Shown: positions 1 to 11,498 of the stretch, piece after piece
Layout of the letters: each line of letters starts with the position of its first letter
Numbering within the stretch: position 1 is the stretch's first letter
Assembly (NCBI RefSeq): GCF_030272615.1
Contig: NC_081409.1
Location: 877,433,594-877,497,593, forward strand
Direction: 5' to 3'
Source of the DNA: Cryptomeria japonica
Taxonomy: Eukaryota; Streptophyta; Pinopsida; Cupressales; Cupressaceae
DNA: 64,000 nt
Made by a program: the position numbers and the translations under genes
Notes under the pieces: model-generated
Databases searched by the model: none
What the model saw: the letters and a program-made list of their open reading frames with translations, nothing else
Told to the model about the DNA's origin: nothing

Positions 1-2221
1 TTACTCGGTGTTTGCAAACAATGACTTCAATATGGAGAGGAGTATTATGCGGATGACTTAAGGAAGTATTGTCATGCTCTGAGAAGGTGAGGTTATGAGG
101 TCCTGTCATATGGGCGACCATGGCTTGAAATTTGTCTATATCCAGATTTTGAGGTACATTTGTTTCCAATAGCGCTTGTTCTAATATGTCTTTGTGCTTT
201 GGTGATAGTTTCAATAATTCCAGGATAGATATCTGAGCTGGAGTCTTGCGTAGTTGGCTAACCAAGTCATATTGGATTTTTGGTGTGGTAGTTGTAGGTG
301 CAGTATGTCCTTTCAAGACATATTTCTGAGTTCAGGGTGTTACATTGACAGATTCATGATCATGCTTATTTCAGATGGTGATGACGTTGACTTGATGATC
401 TTCAGCTGAGATGTGGTTGATGGTGTTGTTGTAGATGTGATTAATACGAGCTCCGCATGTATCATCTGAAGTTGATGCTCCATCTTTGTTGTAATTTGGG
501 AGAGGATTTTTGAAGGCTCCGTGATCACCATTTGTTTTGAGACCATCCACCGTTAAGTCACCTCGATCAATCATGTCCTGTACTATGTGTTTCAATCTCA
601 TGCACTCGTTTGTTCTATGACCCTTGTTGCGATGGAAATCACAATAGTGTGAATCATTCCACCAAGGTGGTTTGATTGGGGGTTCATAGTTGCTGATTGG
701 AGGCAAAGAAAGAATCTTGTTTGCCAAAAGTTCTCTGAATGCAGATTCTAATGATTGTCCCAGTGGTGTGAAGATACGCTTTTGGAAATTGTTCGTGTTG
801 TTGCGTGAATTGTTGTTAGGTCCTGGATTCATGTTTTTGCTTTGAGTATCGTTGGTGTTGTTTGTGTTGAGTTTTCCTTGATCAGTGTTTGGTGTATATG
901 TGTTAGCATTTGTATTAGCATTTTTAAGATTTTTCGTGTTTTGAGGATTTCCAGATAATGCAAGCACTGGTTGTTTAGATTTGGGATCATGTGTTTCATT
1001 GTTGCCTTCATTTTTGTTTCGAGTCCAAAATCGAGATTTGTCAAGGTTGGTGTTGTTCTTGTTATTGTAGTTTGATGAGTTTGTTACCTCTTTGTAAAAT
1101 TTGAGTGTTCCCTTTTTGACACATGCTTCCTCTACTTGAATGCCATTTTCAATCAATTTAGCAAAAGATGGTATGCATTGAAGTTTTAGTCTGTAACTCA
1201 TTTCGCCATTCAAGTTATCAATGAAGATTTCCATTTTCTCCTTCTCGGGAATATCTCGAGGATATCTGGATACCATACGTTGCCAGTGTTGAAGGAATAT
1301 CATGAACGTTTCATTGTTCTTTTGTTTGGTGTTGCAAACATCTAGCATGGTTATGGCACGTTGGATGTTTTAGGAATAGTGGGTTATGAATTTGTTAACC
1401 AATTCATCAAATGATCTGACAAGTGGCGAAATTTTGGATAACCATTCCATGGTTTGCCCTCCCAAGCTTCTGGGGAATAACCTCATCAAATAGGTGTCAT
1501 CATGAGCAAATTCAAGGCTCAGTGTGCAAAATTCTCGAACATGATCTCGGGGATCACTCTTCCCATCATATTTATCAAATTTGGGAACGTCTGAGTTTGG
1601 AGGAAAAGGCACCATGTTCAATCTTCTATCAAATGGGTAAGGACAGATTTCGTTTAAAGAGTACCGCACTGTTGTCCCTTGTTGCATATCCTGTATTTGC
1701 CTTTGCAACATTTGCATTTGTTGAGTAAGGGCTGCCAAAGGTATATGTTCTTGTCGAGGGAAAGGTTCTTCCCTTGTATTTGTTCTCAGCTGAAAAGGTG
1801 TGGTAAATGGTATATTTTGCTCTGGTGTTTCTAGCTCAGGTATATGCATTTCTGGTATGCGTTGTTCTGGAATGTGTTGCTCAGGTATATGTTGTTCAAA
1901 ATTACGGGTTTCTTCTTCTCTTTGTTGTTCTTGATATGCATATTGTTGAGATCCAGTTTTAAAGATGTTTGGGTCTAAATCTTTAGGAAGTTTAACGCCT
2001 TTACTTGTAAGCATGAGCAGATATTTTTCTTTGTCATTTTCCATAAGCTTTTTTACAAGCTTTTGGAATGAAGGGTTTTCCTGACATTCCCGAAGAAGTG
2101 CTTCAGTAATTTCAGGTTCTTCTAAGGGTGGAACCTCAAAAGGATTTGATAATCTTCGGTTCATACTAGACTCAGCGTGTGCCTCGCTTTGTTTGTCTCT
2201 TTGAGAGCGAGTAACAAGCAT
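1..2221 (-). pseudogene. Gag and protease N-terminal region of Ty3/gypsy element, three premature stops
   Basis: Gag forms the retrotransposon particle, and protease processes the polyprotein. The likely start is the ATG at 2221-2219 (MLVTRSQRD). The frame stays the same to base 1 but is broken by TAA at 1372-1370, TGA at 373-371 and TGA at 334-332. In order it shows an acidic N-terminus, a run of repeated EQHIP-like pentapeptides (about 1805-1900), the retrotransposon gag fold (FDKYDGKSDPRDHVREF; MEWLSKISPLVRSFDELVNKF) continuing past the first stop (FLQHWQRMVSRYP), and an atypical zinc-binding motif YCDFHRNKGHRTNEC. It ends in the pre-protease segment (MVAHMTGPHNLTFSE, then LHIEVIVCKHRV), just before where the catalytic Asp would lie outside the window. 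The stops at 373 and 334 fit CGA to TGA changes. Confidence 0.85.
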
Positions 2222-2222
2222 T

Positions 2223-2777
2223 TTAGTAGAAACTCTCAGTGATGAAAGGGGCAAAAGCCTCGTTGATATGTTGTTCGGGGGTGGGTGGTTCTGGTCGAGA
2301 TGCGTTATAAGTGATACACTCGTCGGGCAAGAATGCGGGATTGATTTTTCCACTGCGGTTTATGGTTTGATTAAAAGCAGACTTTTGACAGTATGCTCTT
2401 GTCTTCAAAGGTTCTTTGTCAAATTCGCTAGATTTATTTTGGATATACCGTTTGACGTGATGAAGGAATACCCGATGAGATTTGAAGAGTTGACGATTGA
2501 TGTATAAAAACTTATTTCTCTTGATGAATTTGGAAAAACTAGGTGGTTGTTTCTTCAACGTGATGTTACGATAGAGGTTCTTTCTTCTCAGAATAAGGAG
2601 ATTAGTCATGCATGAGTGATCAATGGTTTCCTTTGATTGGTTTGGATTCAGTTGATTCTTGTTTTTGAAAATTTCAAATCTTACTCTATCAAAGTGAAGG
2701 TTTAGATGCCCCTTCACGACAAAGCGTGTCAAATGATATGGATAGAAGTCTCCCGATCTGGAAACTTGATTTGACAA
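2223..2777 (-). CDS. Leader ORF immediately upstream of gag, unknown function
   Basis: This is a 184-codon open frame whose stop (TAA, 2225-2223) is one base before the gag ATG. The N-terminal half is rich in Lys, Arg, His and Phe. The C-terminal half holds a Pro/Glu stretch (RPEPPTPEQHINEAFAPF). I recognise no domain and see no membrane segment. Some Tat/Ogre-type gypsy elements carry an extra ORF before gag, and the position fits that. The start codon is uncertain. It could instead be chance open sequence in a decayed leader, although 184 codons without a stop is long here. Confidence 0.35.
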   Translation of the reverse strand: MSNQVSRSGDFYPYHLTRFVVKGHLNLHFDRVRFEIFKNKNQLNPNQSKETIDHSCMTNLLILRRKNLYRNITLKKQPPSFSKFIKRNKFLYINRQLFKSHRVFLHHVKRYIQNKSSEFDKEPLKTRAYCQKSAFNQTINRSGKINPAFLPDECITYNASRPEPPTPEQHINEAFAPFITESFY

Positions 2778-3059
2778 TTTGAAAATTTTAACAAGTGGTG
2801 TTTGTGAGATAAAATCCGTAAGATGGTAAAGGATTCTGTTGATACTGATGATGAAGTTTCTGGATTATGATAGGAGAGACATCCTTTATCCCGCGATTCG
2901 TTTAGGATTTTGACAACGTTCGTTTTGACACAAATTTAGCTTGAGAAATAGTTTTAATGGTTTGTTTTTCACTCTGGTTTGATGAAAAATGATGTTGATG
3001 AAAAAAGGCTTCTAAAAATGTTTTTGAAAATTTCAAAATTTTCTTCGGTTTTGCTCTCT

Positions 3060-3465
3060 GTTTTTCTGTTTTGGATCACGCGCTAGAACAGAGTCTACAT
3101 GTGCTACTGAATTTCCTCCATGCGCTAAAATAATAACCACACGCGCTAGGCTGCCCCCAGACACGCGCTAAAGTTTTGACTGTTTAAAAAAATTGTTGTC
3201 TAACAGTTAGAAAACCTATGTGCTATCCTGGGTTCGTCACGCGCTATCTTTTGGACTTTATGCGCTAATTTTTTGTTTCTACGCGCTAAGCTATTGCTTC
3301 CACCCGCTAGACTGTTTTTCTGATGCACTAAAACGTTTCAATACTGATTTGTCTTGGGATAAAACGCTATTGTTTGGAACCGACGCGCTAACTTGAGGTT
3401 TGGATGCGCTAACAGAAGTACTCCACGCGCTAAGAAGTTGCTCTTATGCGCTAAACTGCCCTGAT
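3060..3465. repeat. GCGCTA word cluster 1 in the retrotransposon leader
   Basis: The hexamer GCGCTA (usually within ACGCGCTA or ATGCGCTA) or a one-base variant occurs about 14 times at irregular 20-35 bp spacing. The sequence between copies is not conserved, so this is an interspersed word cluster and not a tandem array. It lies inside the untranslated leader of the gypsy element; on the transcribed strand the word reads TAGCGC. Confidence 0.8.
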
Positions 3466-4974
3466 TTTTTCTTTGGTTTGGTTTTTGTGAATTTTGAATT
3501 TTTTGTTGTGAATTTTTCAAGTTTGATGGATGTTATTCTGAAGTAATAAATATAAGCATGGCATAAAAAGTACAACCATTTTGCCTAATCTAACAAAAGT
3601 GTATGTTCTGCAAGGATGTATTCAAATCCCCAATGTTTTAACAGGTTTGGATACGAATAATACACTTCAGAAAGACTCTTTAGTCAAGGGTCATAAATAA
3701 CATCATAGCCCACTAGTCTCGATACTCCGTCAGCTCAAACAGCCGTGTCACCCCCTAGAGGGCGCCCATTTTTTTGCTTTTTGACAGAAATTAACTCAAA
3801 GTGAATCGCTTCACAGTTGAGTAGTTATCTTGGGAGATATATGGTGAGTAATCTTGGGGGCGGATTCTTCCCCACCCTTGCACTATGATGTTATAAATGT
3901 CTGGTTACTGACTCGGTTCAAAGCTTCTATTTCTATGGTTTGTAATCAGGTTTCCTGTTCGGCCGTCAGTGATAAACTCCCTCAGGAGGCTTCCCAACCT
4001 TTAGAATAAAGGTTTTACGTATCTCGAGGATACTAGGGGAAGGCTAATCACTGCGCGCAACCGTTGAAAAGGACTTTTGTCACTTTCCACATTTGATTAT
4101 AGTGGGTTGGAATTCTTGGCATCAAAGCCGTTTTCTACTTAGGTCGTTCCCTTTACACCGGCCATAAACGGCTTTAAGAGTTGATTCCAACTCCTCGGGA
4201 AGGCAGGCCTGCTAAAGGTTTTATTGCTTGAAGTAAAGAAAGCTGTAAGAGTGGTCTAAATTTTTGATCACCCAGTTAAGGGGAGAGCATATTCCTTCCA
4301 CTTTCGAGATAAAGCAATCAAGTTGGTTCTTTTTAGCCTTTCAATTCAGTGATTTGCTAAAAGTCTATGTGGACATGTTGCTCCACAAAAACATGGTGTT
4401 TATTTTATCCTTTCAAGGCAATGATTTTCTGATTTATGAAAAGGAATTGGTCAACAAAATAAATTCAATGTTTTGTCAACAAAAGAAATTGATCAAAAGG
4501 GGAAGATCTTCCCTCTTTAGTTGTAAATGACTCTGGACATGTGTGATTCTTTGACTTTGCAAAATTTTGAAGTGAATCCTTTTATGCACCAAATGATGGT
4601 GAAGTTCTTTTTAAATCCCTTTGCCAAAGTAAAAATTTGTTGGTTCTTTTTATAGCTTCCCAAAATGAAATGTTTTTCTCCTATAAAAGCAAAGAAGGTT
4701 TTTGATAGTAGTTCTTTTTATAGCCCCAAAGAAGTAAGTGAGTTCAATTTTAAGAATAAAAAAATATTTTTAAAATTTTAAACTAACTTTAACTAAGTTA
4801 GAGAAAATCTTAACCATCTAAAAATTCTAAGATTACGCTCCCTTCTGCAACAAATTTGGTTAGCATCCTGCAAGCAAACCAGAAAAAAAAAATGTTAGAT
4901 GATTTGGTGGACTTCCACAAGTCTAAACTTTCATTTTCGGTTACAATTTTTTTAATTTTTATTTTTGTTTCTGT
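3466..4974. other. Leader between the two GCGCTA clusters, no gene seen
   Basis: Untranslated leader of the minus-strand gypsy element. Short ORFs on either strand show no domain. A G/C-rich patch at 3745-3775 stands out, but I cannot assign it. Confidence 0.5.
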
Positions 4975-4977
4975 CTT

Positions 4978-5355
4978 CGATGCGCTAAAATTAAGGATCA
5001 ACGTGCTACACTATTTGTTGGATGCACTACTCTGTGCGCCGAAGCCACTACTCTGGTTCTCTTCCAAAAATTAGTGATTTGACGCGCTAATTTATTCACG
5101 GCACGCGCTAGATGATGGACTCCACGCGCTAAATAGTGGACCAAATGCGCTATGCTGTTTACTGGATGCGCTACTCTGTGCGCCGAAGGCGCTACTCTGG
5201 TTTTCTTCCGCGCTAAGACCTACAGGAAAATATTAGAGGGAGTCACGCGCTGAGGAAAGGTCTTCACGCGCTAGAGTATAGACCCCACGTGCTAAACAGT
5301 AAGCGGAATGCGCTAGACTGTTAACCAGATGCGCTAGGGAATGTTTCCCACGCAT
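4978..5355. repeat. GCGCTA word cluster 2 in the retrotransposon leader
   Basis: A second dense cluster of the same word as at 3060-3465, about 15 copies including one-base variants such as GTGCTA and GCACTA. It ends about 60 bp before the primer-binding site, so the words bracket the leader. Confidence 0.8.
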
Positions 5356-5413
5356 TGATTCCTGTTTCCCGCGGATCTGCAAAAGTGATTATATTTCAAA
5401 ACCGATTAGATAC

Positions 5414-5441
5414 GTGGGTTCGAGCCCCACGGTGGGCACCA
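5414..5441 (-). other. Primer-binding site complementary to tRNA-Lys(CUU)
   Basis: On the plus strand these 28 bases reproduce the 3' end of plant tRNA-Lys(CUU), from the T arm (GTGGGTTCGAGCCCC) through the acceptor to CCA. From memory of that tRNA there is one mismatch, GGGCACCA for GGGCGCCA. On the minus strand it therefore reads as a primer-binding site starting TGGTGCCCACC, four bases inside the LTR edge. The match is longer than the usual 18 nt. Confidence 0.85.
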
Positions 5442-5972
5442 GAAATGTATGCGGGAAAAACAAGTCGATAGAACTCAATATGTGAAAAATGTTCCAAAAT
5501 ATCTGTCCACACACACACACAGGACTTCTTGGTGCAAGCTATGGAGTAATGAAGTATTACTCAGCTTCCCAAGGTTGGTCCCATGGTTCTCTATCTTACA
5601 ATGTCCCTCAAACCAATGTTTTTGCTCTCAGATCACTGAGCAAAATGGTTTAGGGATGGCAAATGCAAGAACAAGGGATGCTTTGATAGATTTTAGTATG
5701 AGATGCATCCTAAGCTATGCATGATCTTAAAATGCAATAAACTAGATTATAAGATTATAAGGTTAGTATAAATACTATCCTAACATGATATATTAGTCTA
5801 TGATTGAGCTAAAATGATAAAGAAATTATTCTAAACATGCATATTTAGACTAATTCCTGATTTAAAAGAGGCTAAAATGATGAGCATAAAATGAGATATG
5901 AAAGCTTGAATGTATTTGAGCATAAGTGTGATACTACGAATTTGGAGGATATTTAAAATGGAGGAATGAAAG

Positions 5973-5984
5973 CTCTATTTATAG
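5973..5984 (-). promoter_or_regulatory. TATA box of the left gypsy LTR
   Basis: The minus strand reads CTATAAATAGAG, a near-consensus plant TATA box. It lies about 530 bp upstream of the LTR's 3' edge, in the right place to start the U3/R boundary. Confidence 0.65.
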
Positions 5985-6375
5985 CAAAAACAGGGCAATG
6001 GATGGTCAGGATTAAAAGAGTTGTTCAAGGGTTGAGTTTGAAAGTTGGGGATCCATGTTTGTAATTTTCACCAATGAAATGGTGACAAGTGTCAACATAG
6101 GGTTGGGTTGAGAGAAGGGGTTGGAGAGATTAAATGCCTGAGAAGACCTCATGGTTATCTAGAGGGTAAGGGTCAAGCTTAAGTTAGGTTTACCCAATGG
6201 ATTAAGACTTAATCCAAAGATAAACCTTTGTGCAAATGATTAAGAGATAATCATGGTCAAAGCATTAAAGGCCTGATGAGACCCTTGGGTTGGGTGAAGG
6301 TTGAGTTAAAACAAATTCTTTAACCATGTAAGAGGGTTTGAGTTAACCATTAATAGTTATTGGAGACTTTGGGGG

Positions 6376-6479
6376 ATTAAGTGGTTGAAAGTTGGAAGCC
6401 TTTAATGGTTATCAAAGACTTTGAGGAATTAAATGGTTGAAGACTTGAAGCCTTTAATGGTTATCAAAGACTTTGAGAT
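6376..6479. repeat. 52-bp tandem duplication in LTR U3
   Basis: Two copies, 6376-6427 and 6428-6479, share GCCTTTAATGGTTATCAAAG and the flanking GACTTTGAG. A third, more diverged relative (ATTATTGGAGACTTTGG-like) precedes them. Duplicated U3 segments of this kind are common in LTR enhancers. Confidence 0.7.
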
Positions 6480-6924
6480 TTTGAGAAGTGACTTCCCTTT
6501 GCTTAGGGATGTGACAAAGTTTAGAGGAGGGGTTAGGTTAATTAGAAGCGATTAGAAGATTCTAGAAAGGATTAGAAAGGGGTTTGGGATTTTGCAAGTG
6601 GATGGAGGGATAATAGGATTTAATTGAAATAAAGTAATTTAATTCAATTTGGTTGCAATTTGGAGAAATTAAATAAATTAGATTTATTCAATTTAGGATA
6701 ACTATTTAATTAAATTTGAATTTAATTAAAAGTGGATAGGGGGGTTTTATTGAATAAAATGATTTATTCATTAAATGGGTATAGTGAATTTAATTTAAAT
6801 AAATTGAGTAATTTACTTAATTAAATAGAGGAATGTGGGTAATTTAATTAAATTGGATTTAATCAAATAGAAAAATGAACATAAAATATTCATTTAGGAA
6901 TATGGTCATTTTTATATGTCTACA

Positions 6925-8289
6925 ATAATAACAATTAAATTAATGATTTGCAATGATCATTTAATGATTTAACACTTCTAGAAGCAAATCGATTTTCTCC
7001 AGGCAAGTATAAAAAGCAACGTTTTATTCCACATTGCTTGTGTGGTGAAAACTCAAGGTGAAAGCAAGTTTAAGGAGGCTAGCTAGCATTATAATATTAT
7101 TATATTTGCTAATGTTGATTGCTAAGTGGCTGAGTTGGGCGATTTTCTCCAGCCGGGCAATTTTTGTGGAGTGTCATTGTGACACCATTGGAGCTGAAGT
7201 TTGTGTTTGAAGATTATTTTCTACCCAATTAGACCTGGGCGATATTTTTTGAGGGCCATTGGAGCAAGCTTGAGGGGCGAAATTTTTGCCTTGGGCGATT
7301 TTTAGAGGTGGCGCCATTATTGGAGTAGGGCGATTTTGGTTTGGAGGTTGAATTCCTCCATTTTCGAGACATTTCCTTGGCTGCCATTGTTGTTGTTTGC
7401 TGCAATTACTCTCAGATCTGCAAATTTCACCATTGCTAGACGCTACTTGGACTCCATTGTTGGCTGGGAACACACCTTTCAGACTTGACATTTCATTCCC
7501 AACTCATTCTTACCTAAAGCGATTTTGGTTAAGGACTGTTTTGGGAAGTTTTTTTGAACATTTTTAGAGGTTGGTATCGCTGTTGTAGGTCTGAGACACC
7601 ATTGTTGCAGGCTGTCCTCAAACCAAACCTCATTTCCAGCCACCTTCCTCGTTGGGCGATTTCATTGGGAAGAAATTTTTATGACATTTTATGGTTATTT
7701 TTGAGTTTATCATCATTATTTGAGGTGTTGGTAAGTCTGAAACCTCATTTTTTAGACTTATCTTTAGTAATTTTCTTCTACCAGCCCTCCATTCATGCCC
7801 AGATTTGACTATATTCACCTTGGGAAACTTATTTTCATCATGCATTTCCATTCGACATGGCTGCAACATGGTTTTAGTGACTGATTTTAAATGTTGCAGG
7901 TTGTCTTCAGACTTTTGGGCAGCCATTATTGACCTTGGGAAGGTGTCTTCAAACATTTTTAGAGTGAAAATCAGACTTTTCACACCTTTCCTAAGACATT
8001 TCCAGATTTGGTATACTCCTATGACCTTTATTTTTGATAAATTTTCTGAGTCTGCCAATGTCTTCAGAACTAGTTAAGTCTGAAAATGATGATTTCTAGA
8101 GATTTTATGAGGGTTTTGACCCTATTCTTATCATGCTTACATTCTATTTTCAGAATTTGTTAGAAATGTTGATAAATTCCTGATTTCCATTCCTACAAAG
8201 TGTCTAAATAATTAGAAATCAGAACTTATCTAATTCTAAAAATAGTTATCTTTTCCAAAGTTATTGACTTCCAGCTTCGTACAGGTACA
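6925..8289 (+). other. Probable untranslated leader before the 8290 ORF
   Basis: There is no convincing gene here. A TATA-like TATAAAAAG lies at 7008-7016 on the plus strand. The word GGGCGATTTT (or one-base variants) recurs at about 7137, 7228, 7294, 7328 and 7654. Small ORFs (for example minus 7491-7174) lack domains. It is probably the 5' leader of the decayed repeat that encodes the ORF starting at 8290, with the gypsy LTR inserted at 6924. Confidence 0.4.
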
Positions 8290-11200
8290 ATGTCGAAATC
8301 CAGAATTGGAGTTCGGAAGGAGCAACAGAAGATTGTCCAAGAGGGATTCTATTTGGAATCCAAATTGTCATTCAAATGGAAGGAGATCATAGATATGAAC
8401 ATGCACTTCCTGAATATGGGGCAGACACAGCAAAGGATGTTTGGGACAAAGGACCAAATTCCCTCTCCTACCTGTGCAAACATCATGAAGGGTGGCATTT
8501 ATCAGGCCGCCGGATTTCCACAATCCATTCAGTGCAGTGAGCTAGTTTTGGAATGCGCAAGGCATTACGATCCTCTCTCCCGAATGATCAAGACTCCCAA
8601 AGGTGTGACCATTGCTTACCTTGCCAAGGATGCGATTGCCGAAGTGTTTGGAATTCCCTGCAGTGCAGGCATGAAGGATAGAACAAAGGATGAGTATGAA
8701 GCGAAGTACAAATTGAAGGCAAATGAATGGAAGAACGTTGTGAACAAGGAATGGATGATTGAGCCGAGACCTCATCATTCCAAGGCTCCCAAGACACTCA
8801 TGTGCATAGATTTGAAGGATGAATATAGCGATTTAGTATTCCTGCTTAACCGAGTGATGGGGATGCCACAAGGTGCAATATATGAAGGATGGATGTTCTA
8901 TTTTATCCAGGATTGTCTGAGAGGAACAATGATCAATTGGTCAAAAATTATCAGTGACAATTGGGATTTCTAGTCACATACAAAGGATTAATATGCAGAG
9001 GTGAAGTCAGGAATGGACAAGGACAATATTGAAGCTATGAATGTTATCCACGGTTGAGCATATATAGAATTGAAGATTACAGGAGGGTGAATGATGCATT
9101 CACCATGTATATTAGGAGCAAGGCAAAATCTAGAAGAGGTTGTCCAAAGAGGCAACACAATTAATTGAACAATACGGATTGTGGTAGATTTAGTTTCCCA
9201 CTTTCACATACCTAAGGATTTAGGGATTTCAATCCGAACCATACAAGCTTCCTAGGTGTCCTATAGACAAAATGATCCTATTATAGGCGGTGAGATAGCT
9301 TCTAGAATATGTTTTCATCGAGAAGGAGAAGCATAGAACTAGGATGACTTTTCCTATTTCCATAGGAAAAACATTGGAGGTGTGCCAATTTGCTGCTGTA
9401 GCTAGTACAATGATTGAAGAGCTAGCATTCTATTGTCTCGGAACATACAAGAAAAGAGAAAGATTTGATCCACATAAGAAGGTTGAAAGGATCAGAGGAG
9501 ATAGATTCATACACAAGTAGGACATTGAAGATTATTGGCCCAACTTAATTGATGAGTAGGTAGTGAAAAGAAGAATGTGGTCCAGGATGTTCGTGGATTT
9601 CATGAGAAAGCGTGAACTCTTTCTCATTTCTGATCAGATATTGGATGATAGTGATCATACTCATCCACAATATGAAAATGAAATGAAGAAGGCTATCCTA
9701 TTGCGTAGTTGGTCGAAACAGGAGGTGACAGATTTGAATGAATTGATAAGTTTCTCCAGAGAATGGGTAGACAAGCAAATGAACAGATTAGTAGATATGG
9801 ATGTTATCTTCACATATGAGAAGATGAAACAGGAGGATTCATCTTCCAAAGATGATTAGAGGATAGTTAGTGATATAAGGATTTATGCAGATGAAGAGAG
9901 TCAAGCTCCAAAGAGAAGGAAAAATACACCAGGAGAAACTAAGGCTAGGGGGAAGAAGATTGAAAATGTAAAGAGGAAGAAGCAGAAGTCGAGTGTTCCT
10001 TTGTCTCCCCTCGGTTTCTCATCAATCAAGGAAATTGATATGCCTGAATAGAATAGGGAATTTGAACAATGTTCCAACATGGTGATTATACCAGATAATG
10101 CTCATTGGTTGCATGCCATAGCCACATTCGCACCACCTAATGAAGATGATGATCGGCTAGGGTCTCCCACTGTCCTTTTGGAGGTTAGCTTGGGGAAGAA
10201 TGTGTATGACTTGACTAAGGATAATGATGATGATGATGATGTTATATCAGCATTGAAGGAACTTGATAGAGAGATGTGTCTTGATGACGGGATGGAGATG
10301 ACTGCTATTCCTGATTGGCTGAAGTAAGAAGATGATAAAAGCACGACCTATTGATGATATTGATTACTTAGCCAGGAGCAATCAGGAGAGAGAGCCTAGG
10401 AGGGATGAGATACTTTCACACATAGCTAGAGATGAAACTAGAATGGGGATTGCACAGGTGGCTGCCCCTATTGGTGACGTGATTATGGAGGATGCTATTC
10501 CTATGGATTTCCAGATCACTTTGGTTTCCCTTGGACGAACTACGAAAGAGAAAGAGTTCCAGGAACTCAATGATACAATTCAAATTATCAATGCAAGAGT
10601 GGATAGGGAGATTGAAGAAAAAGAGAAGTGTAAAGAAGATAATATTAGACTCAGGGAGTATATTGTAGGGATGAGGCACGAGAATCTCGCCTTTGTTTCC
10701 CCTATCGCAGTTGATCATGGACTTCATACTGATTATGAGGCAACGAGTGATACACTCTCAGAATTGGGAAAATGGATTGAAAATGTGAAGAAACAACCGG
10801 ATGATTTCCTTACTCAGTTTATCCAGGCATTTGATTGGACAACAATGCTTATATTTAGGATATACAATATCTAGAGGAAGTTTGGGATGAATTCCGGCCT
10901 ATTCAGAAAAAGACTATTCCCTGCCTTAGAGTTTTGAAAAGGATTCCTATGTCTACATTGATCAGGGAAGGGGTCGTACATGATGGTGATAGATATGGTT
11001 TCCATGACTAGTATTGTTCATTGGCCATGAAGAAATCCACTTATGAGCACGCAACCAAGGATTGTGCAGAGATGGAAGGATCAATTCAAGAGATACAGTA
11101 AAAAATCCTTGCATCTATTGAGGAATTATTGGGAGTAGATGTTGGTGATGCCAATGGTCACACTCTGCAGAATTGAGAGATAAAATGAAGTTGATGTACT

Positions 11201-11400
11201 TCAATCAGTTGGATTCTTTGAAGAAGAATTAGATAGATGATTTGGTTTCCTTGCTGATTCATGTCCATGGTTCGCAAAAGCTTATGCTGATTGGGAAAAC
11301 ACTTTTGATGCTTGTTCCGATGCATTGGATCATAGATGTGATTGATTCTGCAGCAGGATACTTTGCCTAGCATTTCCATGGAGGAGTTAGATTCTGTATT
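8290..11400 (+). pseudogene. Decayed large ORF (about 1000 codons), unknown function, repeat-associated
   Basis: The first block, 8290-8973, is a clean 227-codon frame starting MSKSRIGVRKEQQKI. The reading then continues through a frame change near 9040 (IEDYRRVNDAFTMYIRSKAK) and a second-frame block to 10327 (KHRTRMTFPISIGKTLEVCQ; RMWSRMFVDFMRKRELFL). It goes on through a lysine-rich segment and an acidic DDDDD run. One extra T near 10326 shifts it to the 10332-10874 block, which has a coiled-coil-like charged region (INARVDREIEEKEKCKEDN). Readable sequence persists to about 11400. Most internal stops are TAG. I do not recognise the family. Its position just before an LTR suggests a non-autonomous or extra ORF of a large retrotransposon. 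Confidence 0.55.
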
Positions 11401-11498
11401 GGCTAGATTCCTGGAATATGTTGTGAGAGAGAGATGCAAGGCAGAATCTTCTAGAAGATTCCTTACTTGATGATTACGCATTATTTTATTAGGCTCTA

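Larger units (their letters stand above)
1..6924 (-). mobile_element. Ty3/gypsy LTR retrotransposon, 5' half, cut by window edge
   Basis: The parts line up in the expected order on the minus strand: 5' LTR (6924-5446), primer-binding site (5441-5414), a leader of about 2.6 kb, an ORF of unknown function (2777-2223), then gag and the start of protease (2221 to 1). The rest of pol and the 3' LTR lie beyond base 1. The long leader, the extra ORF before gag and the gag-pro sequence style suggest a Tat/Ogre-like, non-chromodomain gypsy lineage; that is inference. The coding part has three in-frame stops, so this copy is dead. Confidence 0.85.
5446..6924 (-). mobile_element. 5' LTR of the left gypsy element (1479 bp)
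   Basis: The plus strand begins TGTATGCGGG next to the primer-binding site and ends ATGTCTACA, giving TGTA...TACA ends. On the minus strand the LTR starts TGTAGACATATAAAAATGACC-like, as a typical LTR 5' edge. It contains a TATA box (5984-5973) and a 52-bp tandem duplication. The outer boundary was chosen from the TG...CA rule alone, since the second LTR is outside the window. Confidence 0.75.

Noticed and set aside
5414-5441. Apparent 3' half of a tRNA-Lys gene on plus
   Set aside because: Only the T arm and acceptor 3' strand with CCA are present. Nuclear plant tRNA genes do not encode CCA, and the position next to an LTR edge identifies a primer-binding site.
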